Assembly: GCA_030549495.1 (NCBI GenBank)
Contig: JAUIRK010000945.1
Span: forward strand, 574,001 to 638,000
DNA length: 64,000 nucleotides
Reading direction: 5' to 3'
From: Nectonema munidae
Taxonomy: Eukaryota; Nematomorpha; Nectonematoida; Nectonematidae
Below, piece by piece: positions 1 to 11,689 of the stretch. Under the pieces are notes generated by a model. It was given only the letters and a program-made list of their open reading frames with translations. It ran no database searches and was not told where the DNA came from. Position 1 is the stretch's first letter; the number at the start of each line of letters is the position of its first letter. A program made the translations under genes and the position numbers.

Positions 1-1104
1 ATAATGACTTATGAACTAAGTGTTATATTGCAGATGTGCAGTACCGACTTTGCTTCTGATGTTTATTCATGAGAATACAAGCATTTATGACATAATGCAA
101 AAAGAAGTACAATTACGCGTATTAGCAATATCACTCAATTACTCTAAAAACTCTGAAAGTGCTTGCAAATATTTTGTCTACAATTCTTCAAGATGCTCCC
201 AAAGATCAATCCCGATAGAAGCGTTCCAAGAAAACAGCGAAGGATTATTATCAGCTTAATTAAAACAGAAAACGGATCCTCATTGTAATTCTTGGAAGGA
301 ACATGTACGGTTATTATGGCCCTGCGTGTCATTTTGGGGAGGACGTAAATTCCACCAATGAAACTTGTAAAAAGTTTAAGTAAAATATATCAAATTGTTA
401 TTTTATATTCATTATTTTGAAAATATAATAGCGAATACAAAATACTAAACGAGTTTATAATTACGAAAACTTACAAAATATTTAAATGTTCTTCCTAGTT
501 TAGCAGGAAATAATCTTCCAGCGCAAGCCAGAATAAAGAAGATGAGATCTGAGTTAGATTATAATCATTTCAAGAATATTACAGCAATCAAAAGCATAGA
601 AGCGCATCTAGCTTCCTAATTTTTAAAACAAAATATAAGTTGGCATATTTACATCAAGCTGCCTTTATCAGCGTTACGAAACAAGGTGGAGGAGAAGCGG
701 AGTGATATCTAATGAAATCTAGGAATCGGGCTTAGCTTTTTTAATTATTTTAAATAAAGAAAAATGGAATTTATTTTTTAAAAGACTGCGGAATCGAAGC
801 CGGAAGTAAGGGGTGAGTTGAAATATTGTACATTTTTGAGTATTTGGAGTCGGTGTTGGCTTTTGTAAGTAGGTAATAATAATGTAAGGCTTTTGGAGCT
901 CTACTCCTGTGATTCCACAAGCTTTTTAATTTCATATATCAAAGAGAGATTTTAAATCCTTAACAAAAAAAGAAAACTTGAAACTTGAAAAGTAAAGCTT
1001 CGTACTTTACAGTATTTAATGACCGAAGTATGCAAATGGACGTAATTCAGACAAATCGAGAGTAATTTTTTGTTTTTCCCAGTGCTCATGTCCAGCAAAT
1101 ATTT
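1..1104. other. AT-rich stretch without a recognised gene
   Basis: A short plus-strand open frame (20-259) follows an AG at about position 31-32 that could be a splice acceptor, but its translation matches nothing I recognise. The rest is AT-rich with no terminal repeats or coding signature that I can see. Confidence 0.4.
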
Positions 1105-1289
1105 TGTTCAGGCGAAGCAAAGCGGCGCTTAGCCTTCAAGAGTAACAGTGCGAGCAGTGTAGAAGCGGAAGGCGTCGCTCTCTCCTCGAAGTACAAAACA
1201 AAGATCATTTCGTGTCCGGAGCCGAGTCACTTGTCTTCACGCTCCTCCTTCGACAGTGACACTCTCATCCCCTTCCAACTGATTCTTGT
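1105..1289 (+). promoter_or_regulatory. GC-rich island, possible first exon or promoter
   Basis: About 185 bases have a visibly higher G+C content and several CpG dinucleotides (AAGCGGCGCTT, GGCGTCGCTC, GTGTCCGGAGCCGAG), in sharp contrast to the AT-rich flanks. No long open frame covers it on either strand. It ends at GTAAGA (1290-1295), a good splice-donor match, so an untranslated first exon of a plus-strand gene is one reading. No downstream partner exon was found. It could also be an island inside an unrecognised repeat. Confidence 0.25.
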
Positions 1290-1989
1290 GTAAGATTTTT
1301 CCTTTCGCTTTAACGCAGCCCCATATGGTGGCATTAGTAGGCCAATTTAAAGACAATAAAGCCAATTTTTTCAATTAACTATAGCAAATGTAAAAAATTA
1401 TAATATGTCATAATTATTTCACCCCAATGGGTATATCTGTTTAGTTATTTAAAAAAAAAATTATATCAATAAAGTCAATTTTTTCCGGGATAAAGTTAAA
1501 ATTAAAAAAATATATTTTTTTTGCCATTTTTGATTTATTTTTGAAATTTCTTTTTCTTCTTTCAAGCTGAATGCCACCAATGTCGCATAAAATAAAATTA
1601 TCTGCTTTCAAAACTAAAAAAGAAAACACGCAATTTTGTCGTCAAAACCTGAGTCTTAAAAGATTTAAATTCCTAACATTTACCAATAATTTAATTAATA
1701 ATCCTAATCAAACACGTTTCAATATATTATTTTTTAGATTGAGAGCTGGATGTTAAAATTCTTTTACAAAAGAAATGTCTCGTTTTAAAACAAGTTGTAT
1801 TTACTGGTATATCGAATGTCTGCTTATAAGTTAATTTTTTACTGGTTAGTTAGTTTTCTATTGATTAAATTGATTAATTAGTTATATTTTAAATAATTAT
1901 TGAATGTTTTCTTAAAAATAATCATAATTCTAAAAATGTCAGGGTACCTTAAGAACTAATCCCGTACCATCTTTGAAATTAAATGCCCT

Positions 1990-2185
1990 TTTTTGATTCG
2001 TTTATAGCGCTGACCAATCAGACAACGACCTGCTTTCAGCCTTTCTCATTTCTCCTCCTTACCGAAAGTATGTGCGATGTTCTTGCAGAGCACTTATGTA
2101 TCACGTCACTATCATGATTTCAAAACTACTCGACTTTGACCACTTTTCTTCGTTTTTCTGCCGGAAAAAACCGAAGGTACATTTT
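1990..2185. promoter_or_regulatory. CCAAT/CRE-like block, possible promoter
   Basis: A second block with raised G+C carries GACCAATCA (about 2012-2020), a CCAAT-box-like motif, and TCACGTCAC near 2101, an E-box/CRE-like motif. It ends with a small hairpin-capable stretch (CTTCG ... CGAAG, about 2149-2176). Direct copies of a GGTAC..TTAAGAAC motif lie on both sides (about 1943 and 2175), so the block could also be part of a repeat. Confidence 0.2.
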
Positions 2186-2261
2186 AAGAACATCCTTTTT
2201 ACTGGTGTCAAGAACTGACATTGCAAACTTCAATCAACATTTTTGATTACTGATAAATATA

Positions 2262-2535
2262 TATAATAAAATATTCATTCAAATTTTACATAAAATATAT
2301 GCTTTTATACAAAATCGATAATACTGGCTTTGTTTCTGGATTCAGTTTTTGCATTTAAGCTTTGAAAATATTTGCAAGTTTCAAACAGATGTGCGGATTA
2401 CGTTTGATGTCTACAAAAATATTTTTGAAATTTAAATAAATATATGTTTTTATGCCAAATTGACGATGTTGTTTTCATTTTTAGACTCCATTTTTGCATT
2501 TAGAGTTATAAAATATCTGAATCCCTAAAAATTCA
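2262..2535 (+). repeat. Two degenerate direct repeat copies
   Basis: Two segments about 165 bases apart share the order AAATATATG.TTTTAT, then a TTT-rich stretch, then TTTTTGCATTTA followed by AAAATAT. They look like an old tandem duplication of a noncoding AT-rich unit. Confidence 0.45.
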
Positions 2536-5014
2536 GTTTTTCTCCCAAAAAAATTCAAAAAATCGCTGCATATTAGGTATATAGTAAAATATACTTTTTT
2601 TTGTATATTTTGGCTTATAATACTTCCAACAATCATCTTGAGTATGAAATATTTATTAAAAAAAACAAAACGTATTCTAAAATCTTTTGAAAATTTGTAT
2701 GAGAGAAGGAACCAAGTTGAAAACTAATTGAAAAGAGAACGTGTGATCAAAAGAAATAATTGAAAAAAGTATGTATCTTGACTAAATGGAAGATCTACCA
2801 TGTTCTAATGAACTAGGAAGTGGTGTAATGATCTAATATTGGGTGCTTCAATAAAGATTTTGACCGTGAAAAAGAAGTTCCTCTTTTACAAATGAAAAAT
2901 ATTTAAATCTATAGCTTATCATCTAGGATTACAATTAACATTTAACTAAGATGGGTAGGAAATCTGAAAATTTAGAATAGGTCAGATTTATCAAAAATGG
3001 CACAGATGCCAATATGTGAGAATTTAGTCACTATCAAGATATTTTGACAACTTTTTTAATTGAACAAGAACATCAAGAATGATTCATCAGAAAAAAACTT
3101 TTGAACTGAGATTGGTTGACAAATATTCTGGCTGAATATCAATTCATATCACCTGATAATAAAATACACAATACTGATAAAAAAGCCTAAGATCATCAAG
3201 AAGATTCTTTAATCAGAATGCTTTGAGAGCGAAAAAATCTGTTCAAAATAAATCCTTAAAAAAGTTTTTCAAACACACATTGAAGAAAATATATTTCTAA
3301 TGAAAAAAGAGCTACCAAGAAAAAATCATCATAGAATGAATAGCAAAATTACATATTGTAAACATTGAAGATATGACGTAGAGACTACGAGCCAATGACG
3401 AATTTGTAGCCAAAACGATGGAGGTCCTATCGAGATGCATGATTTACTGAAAAATGAAATATTTTGAGTGAATTAAACACCTAAATTTGGTTTATTAAAT
3501 AAATTAAGAAAATAAATACCAGAGAAATACTGCAAGTAGAATTTATTTTAAAGTTTATATAGTTGACATTGATTGATAGGTTTAATCAATTTTTTTGACA
3601 GGTTTTATTGATTTTTATAAGCGGATGAAAATTTTATTTTTTTTATTTGAAACGCATTTGTATCTTCTTAGGAAAAGCTTAAAATTATCCTACGTTAAAT
3701 ATTGTATATACTTTTAATCAAAATAACATTGTCAAACATGCCCTAACGAGCACCTCCTTAAGCAACCGGCTTCAATTTTCCGCAATTAAGCTTAAATATA
3801 CAACTACCTTTCAACAATGCACGTTCCACTGTAATTCGAACATCGATCGATCTACCTTCAATTTTAAAGCATTTGATGCAAATTGTGATTTTTTTTTTAA
3901 AAAAAAAAAAATTCCACTCTTTTTCCGCTGGTATAATTGCTTCCTCATTTTCACCAGCTTTTTTAGAACTACTTTTGCGATACAGACTTTTCTTTGTTTC
4001 CTTCTTCCTTGCAAAACTCATCATCCAAGTATTTATACAATTTGTGTATAAATGAAGCCTAGTTACCAAATTAATCAATAGATGATAACATTATTTTTAA
4101 AAGCTATATTTTTTTGAAAATCCTAGGATAGGATTAGTCCTCTAACCATCTAAAGTCTAAAGTCTAAAATATCCTTATAAATTATTATCTAAACATATGT
4201 ATACGTGTTAGTAGTGAATCTACAAAAAAATTCACCCGTATTCTTATAAACACCTTTTCCCTCATATAAAGACACATTTTCATTTAAAATAATCAAATGA
4301 AAATGTTTTAAACTTTAAAAAAGTAAGCTTTTTTCATCCTAGTCCAACATTCATTGCTCCAAGACGAATTTCACACTTTGGTTATGACCTGTTTTAATTG
4401 TATAAAAATCTATGAAGCATTTCTTATAATAAAAATTATGCAGAGAATACTAAACAAGAAACCTCCACATGTCATAGCAAGGTATTTTAAGAGGATTGGT
4501 TACATTTAAATTTGCTATAGTTTTGAAAGAAGTGATAAATTCTCTTTTGTAACCAAATTTATTAAAAGTCCAAACTATTGTAGAACTTTTTTGCAATAAT
4601 GTAATATAAAGTTATATAAAAGAATAATTACTATTTGACTAAGTTTACCGGCTAACTCACGTTACTCGTATATATATAAAAAAATGTCTACGATTGGTTG
4701 AAAATATAGTTTAGTATAACCAATGAAATGCGAGATTTTTGCGCAGTTTCTTGCGTAATTCGATGGCCTAAATCCAAAAACTATTACAAATTTTGTTATC
4801 CAAACATATCAAACAGTTTCCGTACCCCTTGACAAAAAGGAGACCATAACTTTTTATCTATATTATATATATGAATTGGAAGTAAATTTTTTTCTCCTTC
4901 TCAATGGACTTTTTTTACCGGAATACAATTTTTAGATACTTTTATTCTACACAAAAGCTGAGCCTGCATCTCAACCCCCGCCAAACTCAACAAACTTCCT
5001 TCATCCACTGGATC
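2536..5014. other. AT-rich stretch, no supported gene
   Basis: No convincing gene or element with ends was found. A lysine-rich minus-strand frame at 3758-4078 is broken up by homopolymer runs and was not accepted as a gene. A short inverted pair (TTGGTTACA near 4496 and TGTAACCAAA near 4550) could be a tiny hairpin. Confidence 0.4.
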
Positions 5015-5250
5015 TGAACATTTCCTTAAAGCATGCGTACTGCTTGTCCTTTGAAAATATCCTACACACCTCTCAAAAGGTAGGTTCAGTTAAACCTCCA
5101 TTTGTGAACACGTCTAACGCGTGAATTTCTTTTTCAAAGTCTCCTTTCATTCCTGTAAATAAGTCTAAGCTAATCATAGCAAACACTTTTATTGAGTCCT
5201 TTCCAAGGTTGCGGAATATGCGACAAAAACAGAATTTACCCTAAAAATTC
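5015..5250 (-). other. Unassigned coding-like stretch
   Basis: The minus strand reads as a largely open frame of about 78 codons with normal-looking amino acid composition, including KVFAMISLDLFTGMKGDF and EIHALDVFTNGG, after a possible splice acceptor (TTTTTAG near 5240). Base composition is less AT-rich than the surroundings. I do not recognise the family. It could be a host exon or a decayed element gene, and it lies on the same strand as the stretch at 5693-5944. Confidence 0.3.
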
Positions 5251-5692
5251 CGGCCCGATTGATAACGTATTATTCGACACGACTAAAAATTTATGTACGT
5301 ATATGTTTATTTTTCCTGCAGTTTGCTCGCTTAGCAGATTATGATAAAATAAAACAGGGCATCTTGAAAGTTCTCTTCATCTTCTTTTCTACTTTTTAAG
5401 TAGTTTGCGAGCTGGTGGCATCATTTAAAAGTAAGAGTCTAGGATTTGAAATTTTTTAACTATATTAAAAATATTACAAACATAATGTTTATACTTGTTC
5501 TGTTCCAATAATTATAATGAGCTCTCTGTTAAAAACTTGGTCTTGGTTTGTTTTTTGACTTTTAAATTTATTTTTACAAAATCTAGATTATGTAAAAAAG
5601 TTGATGTATTTTGAAAAATGACCTTTTGTCAAATATTCATACTCATATGTTGTGATTCAGATATTAAAAATAGTAACTTTTGAATTTTTGAA

Positions 5693-5944
5693 CTACACCA
5701 ATGTAGATATAGTATATGCTTGACTTTCAAGGAATCTCAGAATAAAAGAGACTTTCAAATCTACTTCGCGATACAGCAATGATGTCTTGAGTCTTTCTGG
5801 ATTTGAAGGAATATGTGCTTTGCTTGGAGATGATGATCTCTTTATTTGGACTTGCGTCAAACAACAGATATCACAAGCTACACATCCCCCGAATAAATGT
5901 TGCAATTGAGCTTTCCTGAAACTGGAGATACATTTTAAAGACAT
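5693..5944 (-). other. Possible host exon, unassigned
   Basis: An open frame of 83 codons begins after TCCAGTTTCAG, a plausible splice acceptor. It contains a cysteine cluster (GGCVACDICC) followed by a basic, serine-rich stretch (IKRSSSPSKAHIPSNPERLK). G+C is clearly higher than the flanks. The first ATG may be fortuitous because the acceptor lies inside the frame. No family is recognised and no clean splice donor was found. Confidence 0.28.
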
Positions 5945-6232
5945 TGAAAAAAGTTTTAAAAGAATGATTTTTCCTGTTATTTTATTTGATGAAATAAAAG
6001 TTAGAAATTTGCCATATTTTAAAAAGTTGTACTTATTTTACAAAGAGGATGGTGATGAATTTACCTTCACCCCCCTAAACTTGCTTAGTCTATTAAAGCC
6101 ATTATCTACTAATATATTATTCGCATATTTATTGTAGATTTTTGACATGTCTGGTAACCTGATGACTTCATTAAATATTGCTCATGTCATCATTTTCTAG
6201 ACTGTGTCTCGAGAGTGATAGATTCATCTTTA

Positions 6233-6363
6233 CCCATTAAGTCCCAATGTTCCCATTTGGGAACCTAAGTAATTTCATCTTCGTCTGCTTTTTTCAATGA
6301 CTTTGAATATAAATCGTCTGCGTTTTTTTTAAATATCGTCTGATTTCTGTGGTACTTAATGGG
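6233..6363. mobile_element. piggyBac-like MITE
   Basis: A 131-base element bounded by inverted CCCATTAAGT.CC termini (left CCCATTAAGTCCCAATG, right complement CCCATTAAGTACCAC). TTAA follows on the right (6364-6367) and a one-base variant, TTTA, precedes on the left. CCCATTAAGT termini and TTAA duplications fit piggyBac-type elements. It has no coding capacity, so it is a deletion derivative or MITE. Confidence 0.55.
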
Positions 6364-6489
6364 TTAAATGCTCAAACATACTCCTCAAATCGTACAACAC
6401 TAATTGGATCTACACAATTTGCAATAAACTACAACTCTAAAGCCCTCATCCAAAAATCAACAAATCTCCTCACCAACACAAAACCCCAC

Positions 6490-6835
6490 TATACTTCAAT
6501 TACCACACAAACAAAGCGTTTAAAACATTGCAAATTAACACAACGGCATCTCAAACAAAACCGGAGCTAACACTTCTCACCAAACAACTTAACCCAAAGA
6601 TCTCCACTATCCAAGAAACCAAACAGTAAAACCTCGCATTCGACATTACACACCATCAGAACTGACCGAAACAGCAATTCAACAGGTAGCGGACTCACAT
6701 ATGAACGTAATTACACATTCATAGAACATCAAATATTTCAAGTCATACTAAATAACAACTCCTAACACATAGCTATCCGAATTCAATAGATAATGCCCAC
6801 ATAACTAACTTTTTCACACACCTCTTTAACCGCAA
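6490..6835 (+). pseudogene. LINE endonuclease N-terminal fragment
   Basis: Shifting between plus-strand frames gives the start of an APE-type endonuclease of a non-LTR retrotransposon: ELTLLTKQLNPKISTIQETK (normally ...ILLQETKL) and then a RTDRNSNSTGSGL-like stretch. ETK in this motif carries the catalytic glutamate. The reading is broken by several stops and frameshifts and ends well before the reverse transcriptase. The codon style differs from the LINE at 15290-21345, so it is probably a separate I/Jockey-group family. Confidence 0.45.
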
Positions 6836-8841
6836 AAAATATTAGTTCCCGGTTTCTATTGCTTGAAACTTAAACTTGCGTAAATTAAATTATCTTATAA
6901 TAATCGTAACTTAAAATTAAAAGTTATGATTTTGTAGTTTTAATTTTTAATGCGTTTTTTAACTAATTTTTTGTTTTATTTATTATTCACTTTTTTTCGT
7001 AATTATGACTTAATATGTCTGTTTATTCTTACTAATCCATTTTTTATAAATACTTTTCATTAATTTAGTTGCAAAATATAAATTATTGTAACAAAAATAT
7101 ATCTATAAAAATGATCTAATTCATTCCTTGTATAGTTCTTCTTTTATCACTTGCTACATTTCAAAAGTGGAGCTTCTTATGGATAAAATTTGTTTACATG
7201 TTTTCGACTTTTGAAAAGACGTTTTCTATCAGCGAAAGAAATTTATACGAGAAGTGTTATGCGCAAAAAAATCTTTTATAGAAGACAATTGTGAAAGAGG
7301 CGTTGCAGAAATAGGTGTCAAATTCATTCAGAATTGCAATAACATTCTTCTGAACACGTCTGTCTTCTATAGAAATATTTCTTGAAATTTTCAAATATAC
7401 ACTAAATGTATTTTTAATTCCCATTTTAAATATTTGGATAGGATGTCCTGTCCAAGATATATAACATTATAACGCTGGTATATATTTTGTAACAACTGGC
7501 TTTTGGGCAGGGTACCTGGACATATAAACCAGTGGACATTTAGCCGAAAATGTAGTAGCGTAGTACCACCTACATTTATAATTTGCTCTTTTTTGACAGC
7601 TTTTTTTTAAATTTTTGCAACGTTTTCAAAATAGTTCCCAAATTGGATTATATTTTTTTTCCATCAACAAAAAACTTGAGATAGAAATAAATATATTTTT
7701 TTTACTCATTCAATAAAAGTTTTTTTCTGAATTTCAATTATATTTTATTTGATTATTCTTCAAATGTTTCTCGCGGCAAAATGTCTCTCAACCAAATGTG
7801 CTGCGACTTTTAATGGCAGACATATAGGTATCTGAATGATATAAATATCATAATGAAGCTTTAAAGTATTGTTGAATAAGTTGATAAACTCCTAAATTTA
7901 AAATCTGTTCAATCAAAATAAATATTTTTTACGATAATAGAACTTAAAAATGAATTTCTGTATTTGACTTAGTTTAAGTTTATATAATTTACATGTAATT
8001 TTCCTTAAATTAACATTTAATTTTTTTATTAGAGTTGATATGTGTTGCTAAAATGCAGGTTTAAGATAAAATCGAAAGATAAGTATAGTATAAATTTATG
8101 CAAATGTAAGACTACCAATAAAACACATGATCTACCATGGATTATATTTTATATAGCTCATAGACATCGCAAAAGGTAGAGCCAGAAATTAAAATCAGGC
8201 AACCTGAAGATTTTCAGAGAGATGATGAGGCTGTAAAAATTTTTATCACACAAAAAATATTTGTCCCCGCCTCTGGCTACGCATTATAATTTAAAATGAA
8301 GCTTGCAAGATTTTTTATACATTCAATTCATCGAAGCAATCAGTTTAACTATAAAATATTTTAAATCTAGAATAATTCATTTGTCAATTTAGTTAGTTCT
8401 TAAAATGAGACATTTAGATTTATAAAGAATCTTCTATTAAATGCTAAAAAAATTAATACATTATCTATCTAAATGTAAGTACAAATACTTCATGTTATGA
8501 CATTTGATTTAGTTTTTTTTATTTGATTACGTTATCAAACAAAATACAATTCAATGATTATAGTTCAGAAACAAATATTGCAAAATTGAATTAAAAAATA
8601 TATATTAATTAAATAGAAATGCGCAAATAATCTTACTTTAATAACTTACTTTATTCGATTAGCCAATAAGAATTCAAATGTGTTGCTGACGTATACGATA
8701 ATTCAATTTTTTTTATTTAAACTTGATAAAATTTGTAATCCATTGCAAAAATTAAAGACTAGAATCACAAAAATATTAAATATTAAATAAATAATTAAAT
8801 ATTAACTTCAATTGAGTATATAAAGAAAAATACAAAAATAG
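6836..8841. other. AT-rich intergenic sequence
   Basis: Apart from the small MITE at 7531-7790 I see no gene or element. The stretch just before 8842 is the 3' flank of the SEC22 gene: AATAAA on the minus strand at about 8712-8717 lies some 125 bases past its stop codon and could serve as its poly(A) signal. Confidence 0.4.
7531..7790. mobile_element. Probable 260-bp MITE
   Basis: The left end AGTGGACATTTAGCCG matches the complement of the right end, GAGAGACATTTTGCCG, at 12 of 16 positions. There is no coding content. A clear target-site duplication was not found, so superfamily and exact ends are uncertain. Confidence 0.35.
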
Positions 8842-9507
8842 CTAAAGTATTACATAGACATAAAAGACGTACGAAAGGAGAACTAGTATTAAAATAAGTG
8901 GAGCAAGTTTAAAGATGGAAAAAAGGCAGTTGAGCTTTCGTGTGTAACTTCTAAACTCAGTAGAGTCCATTGCCAGACGCGTAGCACGATCATCTAATTG
9001 AGAGATAGATTCTCCACGAGAAATCACGTCTTCAATATTTGAGAGCATAATTGACTGCACACTCTGCAATTCATCACTTATATTCTTAATGTTCGATTTT
9101 TCATCTTGTTGGTTAATCTTTTGCAAAAAATCTGTCAAAATCTTTCGTAGTACTGTGTCGAAATCGATGAAAGCGTAAGGCCTCAGTGAAGGTTCAAAAA
9201 TTTTATTTATGTCATATGAAGATACAAATTGCTCACTAATCGAATCCAAATAAGAAAAACAACGTGCACGTGGCGCACTTTCGTCTGTTAGAATAATGAA
9301 AACTATGTTATTTTTTATAACATAATGGAAGGCGAAGGGAGAAGTTAGGATAGAATACCTTGGGGGTGAAGTGGAAGTTAAGCAACCGATTAAAGCTTTA
9401 GCCTGAGATAACAAATTAGCAAACTCAGTAGTTAATGAATAAGAATCAGTTGAACAAACCAATGGAAGATAATCAGAAAGACGAGCTATTAAAGTAAAAT
9501 AAATCAT
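8842..9507 (-). CDS. SEC22-type R-SNARE, intact and single-exon
   Basis: This encodes a 221-residue vesicle-trafficking SNARE of the SEC22 family, which acts in ER-Golgi transport. The N-terminal longin domain (about 1-120) starts MIYFTLIARLSDYLPLV, like the MVLLTMIARV.DGLPL of animal SEC22B, and includes FHYVIKNNIVFIILTD and RPYAFIDFD. The SNARE motif (about 135-195) contains ELQSVQSIMLSNIEDVISRG; Arg164 in SRG is the expected zero-layer arginine. A C-terminal hydrophobic anchor (about 199-221) ends the protein. Length matches the family (about 215). The frame is uninterrupted, whereas SEC22 genes in many animals have introns, so it is either naturally intronless here or a retained retrocopy. 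No retrocopy hallmarks (poly(A) tract or target duplication) were seen. A putative terminal exon of another gene ends 151 bases upstream on the same strand. Confidence 0.9.
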   Translation of the reverse strand: MIYFTLIARLSDYLPLVCSTDSYSLTTEFANLLSQAKALIGCLTSTSPPRYSILTSPFAFHYVIKNNIVFIILTDESAPRARCFSYLDSISEQFVSSYDINKIFEPSLRPYAFIDFDTVLRKILTDFLQKINQQDEKSNIKNISDELQSVQSIMLSNIEDVISRGESISQLDDRATRLAMDSTEFRSYTRKLNCLFSIFKLAPLILILVLLSYVFYVYVIL

Positions 9508-9658
9508 AAAACACGTTTGAAAAAAAGCAGAATGAAAAATTGGATTAAAATATTAATAAAAAATATTAAGATAATTTTTTCTATTTTATTTTGAATTTTC
9601 TCTAGTAGAAGGATTAAATTAAAATAAAGAAAATCCTTTTTATTTCTTAGTCATAGCT

Positions 9659-9711
9659 CTATAATGTATCAGCCCTCATTGCTTTTTTCATTTCTCGAGG
9701 AACAGGATCCT
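9659..9711 (-). CDS. Putative terminal exon of an unidentified gene
   Basis: On the minus strand TTTTTTTAG, a good splice acceptor, is followed by two bases and then a frame reading DPVPREMKKAMRADTL and a TAG stop (9659-9661). AATAAA follows within about 20 bases (about 9640). G+C is near 47 percent, well above the flanks. Acceptor, frame, stop and poly(A) signal together suggest a real last exon of 53 bases. The protein family is not recognised, and no upstream exon was found between here and the repeats that begin near 9868. Confidence 0.42.
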
Positions 9712-9867
9712 CTAAAAAAATAAGCTTTAATGGACATATATAAAATTTTATAGAGATATTTTATAAATAATAAAATAGTTTTAGCGTCAAGTCTATTTCT
9801 TTTTTTAATTTGAAAAAACTAATAAAAGAAAAAACTTTCCCGAATTTTGATTTTATCTTTTTTATGG

Positions 9868-10165
9868 CATTATCTTCTTCTTCTTCATCATCTTATCCCC
9901 TAAATGGGGGTCGATAGCTTGATTCTGTTTCTCCATAGGTTCCTGTCCTTCGCATCGCTTTCTACGTAGGTTACTGGAAGGACCCACGGAGTACTTCGGG
10001 CTGTACCCCGCCCTATAGAGTTTTGGATCATTGCAAAGTAAATTGGAGCAGAATTTTTACAAGCCGGATGCCCTTCCTGACGCCAACCAGTGTTTGTATT
10101 CAGGACTGGAAACATTTAGCCTTTCTAAAACCAAGTACTTAACCCACAAGGCAGTGGTAATTTGG
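9868..10165. repeat. Retroposon fragment with a conserved core
   Basis: A (CTT)n-like run (9871-9890) is followed by about 270 bases with much higher G+C, containing GCCGGATGCCCTTCCTGACG (10069-10088) and, before it, GAGTACTTCGGGCTGTACCC. From memory, the GGATGCCCTTCCTGACGCCAACC type of core recurs in invertebrate SINE/LINE 3' regions; I cannot verify the family name. Its small open frames on both strands have no recognisable protein. Confidence 0.45.
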
Positions 10166-10239
10166 AATCAGAGTTATTTTCTCCTAGAACAACTGTTGTC
10201 CAATGCTAACGAGCTTGATCCACTAGGAGCTATACGAGG

Positions 10240-10750
10240 TTAAAGCGCCTGTTACTTGCTTTTGCCTCAAGAACATTTAGTTTTAAACAACCCCGCCGCG
10301 TGAAGGCAGATCAAAAGACTTACTGTTCAGAGGCTATAAGAGACGCATGTGCCATATGAGGTATTATATAGGAAAATGAGTGCTCATTTTCATTTTCCAT
10401 CTTGGCATAAACAGTCATTAAGGATGTTTTTATGACATTATAATGTATGCTTTTTAATGACATATATAATGAATTTTTACCAGGATATTATTCATCGTTT
10501 TTTTCCAATAGACTACTCGAATAAGCTAATGTTTAATTATGAAGTACACAATTATAATACTACTAGCCTGTCCCGTGGTGGTGTCCCGCTTCGCTCGAAA
10601 GAGTGTTTCTCGCTGCGCTCGAAACATAGGATCATTGGTAGAGTGTTTGTTTCTCGAAACATAGTATTTTTTATATGGTCTGATGAGTTGCTAATTGTGC
10701 TATATGGTATGGCGGTCAGTTTTTAGCATAGTTGTATCTTTTCTGTGTAT
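10240..10750. other. Mixed-composition stretch, unassigned
   Basis: A higher-G+C patch at about 10250-10350 and a second at 10565-10640 stand out. The second contains two near-palindromic CG-containing motifs, CGCTTCGCTCGAAA and CGCTGCGCTCGAAA, spaced about 25 bases apart. No gene is recognised; it may be part of a repeat. Confidence 0.3.
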
Positions 10751-10925
10751 ATATTATGCTCATTACACACCATATAAAAATACACACAAAATATATTTTA
10801 ACCAATCAGAATGCTTCAAACACACACACAAACTCATCACACGATATAAAAATACATACAAAACATATAAATAAATTCAAACAATAAAAATGCTCCAAGC
10901 AACAGACACACACTAGCTTATTATT
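10750..10925 (+). repeat. Tandem duplication of about 86 bp
   Basis: Two adjacent diverged copies share CTCAT.ACAC..ATATAAAAATACA.ACAAAA, then AATGCT.CAA and an (AC)n tract. It is an AC-rich minisatellite-like duplication with no coding content. Confidence 0.5.
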
Positions 10926-11689
10926 ATTAACAAAATTTAGATACATTCATCCAAGGCTTAAATCAAAAAAATGTAAGCAAATCATAAGGCAGAAAATCAT
11001 AGATTTAATAGAAAACAGTGAAAATATTAATATCATAGAACTGGCGCAATTAAATAAAAACTCTTTTAAGAGCTGCATCAAAAACAAATAATCAGAGACA
11101 TATGATAGACCTTGTACTCTAACAAATTGCTTTTCCTGTTTCACTTTTTAATGTATCACATTCAAAACAAACACCCTATATTTTGGCTGTAGCATTATTC
11201 TCTATATAATATGTCAATGTATCATATATCATATATTATGTTTATACATATTGTATATTTTTTTCTCTCTTTAAAAGTATCTCTTGTAAATATTTATTTA
11301 TACTTTATTTCATTTCTGTTAATATAATTTATATAAATAAACTTATATTTCAACCATGATTGTTTTTAGAGCCTCAATCGTTGTTAGGGTGTATTTCTCA
11401 GCTTAACAGTTAAAGGTGAGGGGTTTGATCTCTAAGGCTCCGAACACTAAAAACAAACCAGGGCCCGCGAACCCTATTTATTTTGGGGGCTTGAGCCCCC
11501 TATTTTTGACCTGAGCACCCCCCCCCCCTCTTTTTGTCCTGAGCCCCCTTAATCCCTTACCCCCACTCAATTTTCCAAGTCTCTCCCCTCAATTTATCAA
11601 GCTTATATAAGTTTTAAATGAATTACATCCGATAAAGTGCGCTTGTGAAAAAGTCTTTTCTTTGTACATTGGTAGTTTCAATAAATATA

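Noticed and set aside
2820-3480. Possible decayed Tc1/mariner element (a frame beginning MGRKSENLE)
   Set aside because: Only the first few residues are suggestive; no HTH, DDE motif or terminal inverted repeats could be traced.
3758-4078. Lysine-rich 106-codon minus-strand frame
   Set aside because: Broken composition, poly-A/T runs inside, and no recognised family or convincing splice sites; most likely chance.
10620-10730. Hammerhead ribozyme core (CTGATGAG near 10679 with CGAAAC nearby)
   Set aside because: CGAAAC lies upstream instead of downstream of CTGATGAG, and no GAAA and stem arrangement follows, so the core cannot form.
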